From: JBBDWJ01 sp040902925
GTDB taxonomy: Bacteria; Acidobacteriota; Terriglobia; Bryobacterales; UBA6623
Direction: 5' to 3'
NCBI GenBank assembly: GCA_040902925.1
Contig: JBBDWJ010000288.1
Span: 11,819-75,818, forward strand
DNA: 64,000 nucleotides
The notes under the pieces were generated by a model that made no database searches, had not been told where the DNA came from, and worked only from the letters and a program-made list of their open reading frames with translations. Below are positions 60,518 through 64,000 of this stretch, in pieces; the stretch's first letter is position 1, and each line of letters opens with the position of its first letter. The translations under genes and the position numbers were made by a program.

Positions 60518-61736
60518 AATCTTCGTCGCCCGCCGCTACCTGCGCGCCAAACGCAAGCACCGCTTTATTTCCGCCGTGACGGTGATCTCGATGATCGGCG
60601 TGGCGACGGGCGTGATGGCGCTGGTTGTCGCCATGGCCATCAACAACGGCGTCCAGCAGGAGTTGCGGAACCAACTGCTTGGCACCACCTCGCACGTCTA
60701 CCTGCTCGAGAAAGAACGGGCTTTTGGCATCGAAGACTGGCGCTCTTTCATCGAGCGTTTTCGCAACGTCGAGCATGTTGAGGCGATGGCGCCGGCGCTG
60801 TTTTCGCAAGTGATGTTCTCCGGCGCGATCAACGGCCGGGGCGGCATTCTCAAGGGGATCGACCCCGAGGCGGAACAACAGGTCACCGACCTGCTGCTCA
60901 ACCTCAAAGAGGGTTCGGTGGAGGGCCTGAAAGAATCGGAAGGCCTGCCCGGCATTATCGTGGGCGACAGGCTGGCGCAAGAGATCGGCGCGCGCATGAA
61001 CTCGGTCATCAAGGTAGTCAACGTGCAGGGTGAGATGACTCCTTTCGGTCCGGTGACGGGGGAGAAGCGCTTTCAGGTGGTTGGGATCTTCCATACCGGC
61101 TTCTTCGAAATGGATGGCGCCTGGGCGTTCGTCGATCTGGAAGCCGCACAACAGGCTCTTTCGCTCGGCGACGTCATTAACGCCATCGAGTTCCGTCTCG
61201 ATGATTTGGAACGTGCCGCGGAAATGGCGGCGAAACTCGACGAACTCGCCGGGCCGGAGCTCACCGCGATGAGCTGGATGGAGCGTAACCGGCCGCTGTT
61301 TAACGCATTGAACATCGAAAAGCTCGTGACGGCCTTCATCATCGGCCTGATCATGCTGGTGGCGGCGCTGAACATCTTGATCGCGCTGGTGATGCTGGTG
61401 ATGGAGAAGAACAAGGACGTCGCGATCCTGATATCGATGGGCGCGCGGCGGGCTCAGATCCGCAAAATTTTCATGTGGCAGGGGCTTTTCATCGGAGCCG
61501 CCGGAACGACGCTGGGGTTCATCGCCGGGCACGCGCTTTGCTGGGTATGTGACCACTACCGGCTGATCCCGCTGGAAGCGTCCGTGTACGGACTCAGCTA
61601 CGTGCCGTTTTCGCCGCGCCTGTGGGACGGTTTCATCGTTGTCATCGCAGCGATGGCGATCAGCTATCTCATCACGATCTATCCGGCCAACGCCGCAAGC
61701 CGTGTCGCGCCAGTCGAGGTGCTGCGTTACGAATAG
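60507..61736 (+). CDS. LolC/LolE-type ABC transporter permease
   Basis: A 409-residue FtsX/MacB-type permease. Four membrane helices are visible: one at 20-45 (FISAVTVISMIGVATGVMALVVAMAI), three after residue 265 (AFIIGLIMLVAALNILIALVMLV; WQGLFIGAAGTTLGFIAG; LWDGFIVVIAAMAISYLITIYPA), with a large periplasmic domain between the first two. FVARRYLRAKRKHRFIS is the LolC/E signature that links to lipoprotein release to LolA. ATG 60507 lies inside the end of lysS; the frame is open to 60462. No LolD ATPase gene follows directly, so it must be supplied elsewhere. Confidence 0.88.
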   Translation: MAFEIFVARRYLRAKRKHRFISAVTVISMIGVATGVMALVVAMAINNGVQQELRNQLLGTTSHVYLLEKERAFGIEDWRSFIERFRNVEHVEAMAPALFSQVMFSGAINGRGGILKGIDPEAEQQVTDLLLNLKEGSVEGLKESEGLPGIIVGDRLAQEIGARMNSVIKVVNVQGEMTPFGPVTGEKRFQVVGIFHTGFFEMDGAWAFVDLEAAQQALSLGDVINAIEFRLDDLERAAEMAAKLDELAGPELTAMSWMERNRPLFNALNIEKLVTAFIIGLIMLVAALNILIALVMLVMEKNKDVAILISMGARRAQIRKIFMWQGLFIGAAGTTLGFIAGHALCWVCDHYRLIPLEASVYGLSYVPFSPRLWDGFIVVIAAMAISYLITIYPANAASRVAPVEVLRYE

Positions 61737-61985
61737 GGCGGCCTTTTGCGGCTGCCGCGCTGTTTTCCGGATGGGTCGAACAACACACTTGGGATATACT
61801 ACAGAGTTCGATTCGATCGATTTTCCCGCGAATTGCTGGTCGAGGAAAGACCTGTTTCCGGCCGGTGAGGCGATGCCCAGCACGGCGCATGCGGACACCG
61901 GCCGGCGATTCTGCCGGTTGGGACTGTCCTGAGCCAAGGGTGCCAGTTTGCCAGTTAAGTCGCTCCATCTAAAGGGGGGTTCAAA

Positions 61986-62750
61986 TTGAAAGGCGTGGTC
62001 CTCGCAGGTGGTTTGGGAACCCGGCTCGATCCGTTGACTCGAATCACGAACAAGCATCTGCTGCCCATCTACGACAAGCCGATGATCTATTTTCCGATCG
62101 AGACCCTGGTCAACGCCGGGATCACGGATATTCTGATCGTCACGGGCGGCCGCAACGCCGGCGACTTCCTGCGTCTGCTCGGCAACGGCAAGGAGTTCGG
62201 TCTCAAGCACATCAACTACACCTACCAGGAGGGTGAAGGCGGTATCGCGGAGGCCCTTGGCTTGGCCGAGCATTTCGCAGAAGGGCACCGCGTCTGCGTG
62301 ATGCTCGGCGACAACATCATTGAGGGAAACATCATCGAGGCCGCCGAAAGTTTTCGGGCCCAGCCCGCGGGAGCGAGGATTCTGCTCAAGGAAGTGCCCG
62401 ACGCCGAGCGCTTTGGAGTGGCGGAAATGGACGGCGATCGTATCATTCGCATCGTGGAAAAACCGAAACACCCCAAGTCGAACTACGCGGTCACCGGAAT
62501 TTACATGTTCGATGCGACGGTCTTCCAAAAGATCAACAAGCTCGAGCCTTCCGCCCGGGGCGAGTTGGAAATCACCGACGTCAACAACCTCTACATTGAA
62601 GACGGCACGATGACCTTCAGCACACTGGAAGGCTGGTGGACCGACGCCGGCACGATCGACTCGTTGCGCAAGGCGACCAATCTGGTTGCCGAAACGGGCG
62701 CCAACAAGGTCGATCTGGCGCGCCCGGCGGTGGCCCGCGGCCGGGAATGA
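61986..62750 (+). CDS. Sugar-1-phosphate nucleotidyltransferase, short RmlA-like
   Basis: A 254-residue nucleotidyltransferase that makes an NDP-sugar (dTDP-glucose by similarity). GVVLAGGLGTRLDPLT is the nucleotide loop (Leu replaces Ser of the usual GGSGTRL), NKHLLPIYDKPMIYFPIETL carries the catalytic Lys, LGDNI the metal Asp, EKPKHPKSNYAVTGIYMFD the product site. It lacks about 35 C-terminal residues of classical RmlA, so the allosteric site helix is missing. The start is TTG 61986, well supported by AGGGGGG six bases upstream. In the 249 bases before it, TATACT at 61795-61800 is a possible -10. The next gene, a glycosyltransferase, follows at 100 bases. Confidence 0.88.
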   Translation: MKGVVLAGGLGTRLDPLTRITNKHLLPIYDKPMIYFPIETLVNAGITDILIVTGGRNAGDFLRLLGNGKEFGLKHINYTYQEGEGGIAEALGLAEHFAEGHRVCVMLGDNIIEGNIIEAAESFRAQPAGARILLKEVPDAERFGVAEMDGDRIIRIVEKPKHPKSNYAVTGIYMFDATVFQKINKLEPSARGELEITDVNNLYIEDGTMTFSTLEGWWTDAGTIDSLRKATNLVAETGANKVDLARPAVARGRE

Positions 62751-62850
62751 TCGCGGTGGCCCGCAGTACGAAGGGTTTTTCCTGCCAGGCACTCCAGCAC
62801 CGAACGGGTCGGCTCGCGATAGTTTTGCCGGCCGCAGCGGGTAGACCTGC

Positions 62851-63960
62851 TTGCGAATTGCCATCGACGCCACGCCGCTGACCTGTGCGACCGGGGGGAT
62901 CCGGCGCTACGTTGTGGAGCTGACGCGCGCGCTGGCTCTTGGTTTTCCCGGCGACGAGCTTATCCTGCTCTCCGATCAGGAGGGCTGGCGGCTTCCCGGC
63001 GCGTTGCGCGACATCCCAAACGTCCAGGCGCCGCCGCCGTACCCGCACCCGCTGCGAGGGACATGGCTGCGAAGGAAATGGTGGAGTGCGGGCTTGCCCG
63101 CGGCGCTGTGGCGCCACCGCGCCGACGTCTTTCACGGCACGGATTTTTCAGTCCCCTACCTGCCGTTATGGCCTTCAGTGCTGACAGTCCACGATCTGTC
63201 GCCGTGGAAAGAGCCGCCGCTTCGCGCGATGGGCGCCGGCCGTATCCGCTCGCGAACTCCCTTTCTGCTGCGGCTCGCCACGTTGGTTGTGACGCCAACG
63301 CTGGCAGTCAAACAGGAATTAGTGGAACGATTTGCGGTCGCGCCGTCGAGAGTTGCCGTTACGTCCCTGGCCGCCAGGGAGGGAGGGCAGCCACGCGAAA
63401 CAGATGTTACCGACTGGTTACGTCGCGAAGGGATCCAACAACCGTACTTGGTGGCGCTCGCCGATCCGCAGCCCCGCAAAAATATAGACCGCCTGATCGA
63501 AGCCTGGCGGGCAGCCCGCGCCGCTTCTCCGGATTTGCGCCTGGTCTGCGTGGGCGATGTACATGGGGATACAATGGAAAGGTACCGTCAGGACGGTCTT
63601 CGAATATTACCGTTTCTGGCGGACCCGGAATTGCAATTCCTGTTGTCTGGCGCCGTGGCGTTTGTTTATCCTAGCCTTTACGAGGGATTTGGCCTTCCGG
63701 TACTGGAAGCAATGCAGCTTGGAGTCCCGGTGATCACCTCGCAAGACGCCGCAATTCGCGAGGTAGCGGGAGCCGCAGCCTTGCATGTGGATGCGACGAA
63801 CACGAAATTGCTAACAGAGTCCCTCGTTGAGGTGTCTACCAACTCCGGACTCAGAGCCGATCTCAAATCCAAAGGCATTCAGCGTTCTTCGCAGTTCAGT
63901 TGGCGCGCAACCGCCTTGTTGACCCGCCGGACTTATGTGGAAGCAATCCGCCGTTTCTGA
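62851..63960 (+). CDS. GT4-family glycosyltransferase
   Basis: A 369-residue retaining GT-B glycosyltransferase. It opens with RIAIDATPLTCATGGIRRYVVELTRAL (acceptor-side Gly-rich loop), has DVFHGTDFSVPYLPLWPSVLTVHDLSPW with the acceptor His, the nucleotide-domain start PYLVALADPQPRKNIDRLIEAW and EGFGLPVLEAMQLGVPVI with the EX7E motif. Length is normal and the stop is at 63958-63960, so it is complete. The TTG 62851 start has only a weak ribosome site. With the nucleotidyltransferase before it, it probably belongs to a surface-polysaccharide cluster that continues beyond the window. The last 40 bases of the window hold nothing. Confidence 0.88.
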   Translation: MRIAIDATPLTCATGGIRRYVVELTRALALGFPGDELILLSDQEGWRLPGALRDIPNVQAPPPYPHPLRGTWLRRKWWSAGLPAALWRHRADVFHGTDFSVPYLPLWPSVLTVHDLSPWKEPPLRAMGAGRIRSRTPFLLRLATLVVTPTLAVKQELVERFAVAPSRVAVTSLAAREGGQPRETDVTDWLRREGIQQPYLVALADPQPRKNIDRLIEAWRAARAASPDLRLVCVGDVHGDTMERYRQDGLRILPFLADPELQFLLSGAVAFVYPSLYEGFGLPVLEAMQLGVPVITSQDAAIREVAGAAALHVDATNTKLLTESLVEVSTNSGLRADLKSKGIQRSSQFSWRATALLTRRTYVEAIRRF

Positions 63961-64000
63961 TCGAGCGGTCTTTTTATCCCCGGAGCCCCCGTACCCTTTG

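Noticed and set aside
60432..62873. Very long open frame on the minus strand over lysS end, the permease and the nucleotidyltransferase
   Set aside because: It is antisense to three well-supported genes, has no family feature and is rich in His, Gln, Arg and Asp as expected for the complement of GC-rich codons.

Overview
The window looks like a chromosomal stretch from a GC-rich, diderm bacterium, most probably an acidobacterium of the Solibacter/Bryobacter type. This is an inference from gene content: lipid A/Kdo/heptose genes (outer membrane), a bacillithiol enzyme (BshC), twin-arginine Gfo/Idh/MocA oxidoreductases, an FG-GAP/ASPIC-UnbV (CRTAC1-type) protein, an Ig-like protein with a C-terminal anchor, a LamG/DUF1080-like secreted protein, and a RAYT transposase flanked by REP palindromes. 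No marker gene for taxonomy (rRNA) is present. A run of ten N at 40689-40698 shows that this is a scaffolded draft assembly.

Layout. 1-3.2 kb: the end of a Cys/Met-metabolism PLP enzyme, an unknown membrane-associated protein, two methyltransferases (one UbiE-like) and a secreted lectin-fold protein. 3.4-6.7 kb: a tightly coupled four-gene operon with 4-nt overlaps (HAD phosphatase, deoxyhypusine-synthase-like protein, PfkB sugar kinase, GmhA-like SIS isomerase), the most interesting system here. 6.8-8.6 kb: YbaK-type tRNA deacylase, SurE, a MerR regulator. 8.6-13.5 kb: a TPR/outer-membrane-barrel protein and a glycoside-hydrolase-like protein separated by a RAYT/REP unit. 13.6-18 kb: a fused WaaA-LpxK protein and WaaF, giving inner-core LPS assembly. 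18-22 kb: TsaE, NAD(P)HX repair enzyme, RsbU-like phosphatase. 22-28.7 kb: oxidoreductase, OmpA-like protein, EtfAB, FabF, ACP, LexA. 28.9-37.7 kb: BshC, HemW, threonine aldolase, a Tat oxidoreductase, an unknown protein, a MATE transporter, an Ig-like protein. 37.9-46.3 kb (minus strand): arginine decarboxylase, a small transporter/amidohydrolase/dehydrogenase operon, a membrane-fused spermidine-synthase-like protein and a glycosyltransferase. 46.6-51.3 kb: ProS, a class A penicillin-binding protein and tRNA-Pro(GGG). 51.5-53.2 kb: an orphan sugar-binding lipoprotein and a VapBC toxin-antitoxin pair. 53.3-57 kb: a histidine kinase/response regulator/CRTAC1 operon. 57-64 kb: RNase J, LysS, a LolC/E-type permease, a nucleotidyltransferase and a glycosyltransferase.

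How it fits together. Many genes serve the cell envelope: a heptose-type sugar-phosphate operon, Kdo transfer and lipid A kinase in one chain, heptosyltransferase, peptidoglycan synthase, a lipoprotein-release permease homologue, and sugar-nucleotide/glycosyltransferase genes at the right end. The rest is housekeeping (translation, fatty acid synthesis, SOS control, RNA turnover) with a few accessory insertions (RAYT, VapBC, dispersed palindromic repeats). Non-ATG starts, especially TTG, are common and often decided by a good ribosome-binding site.
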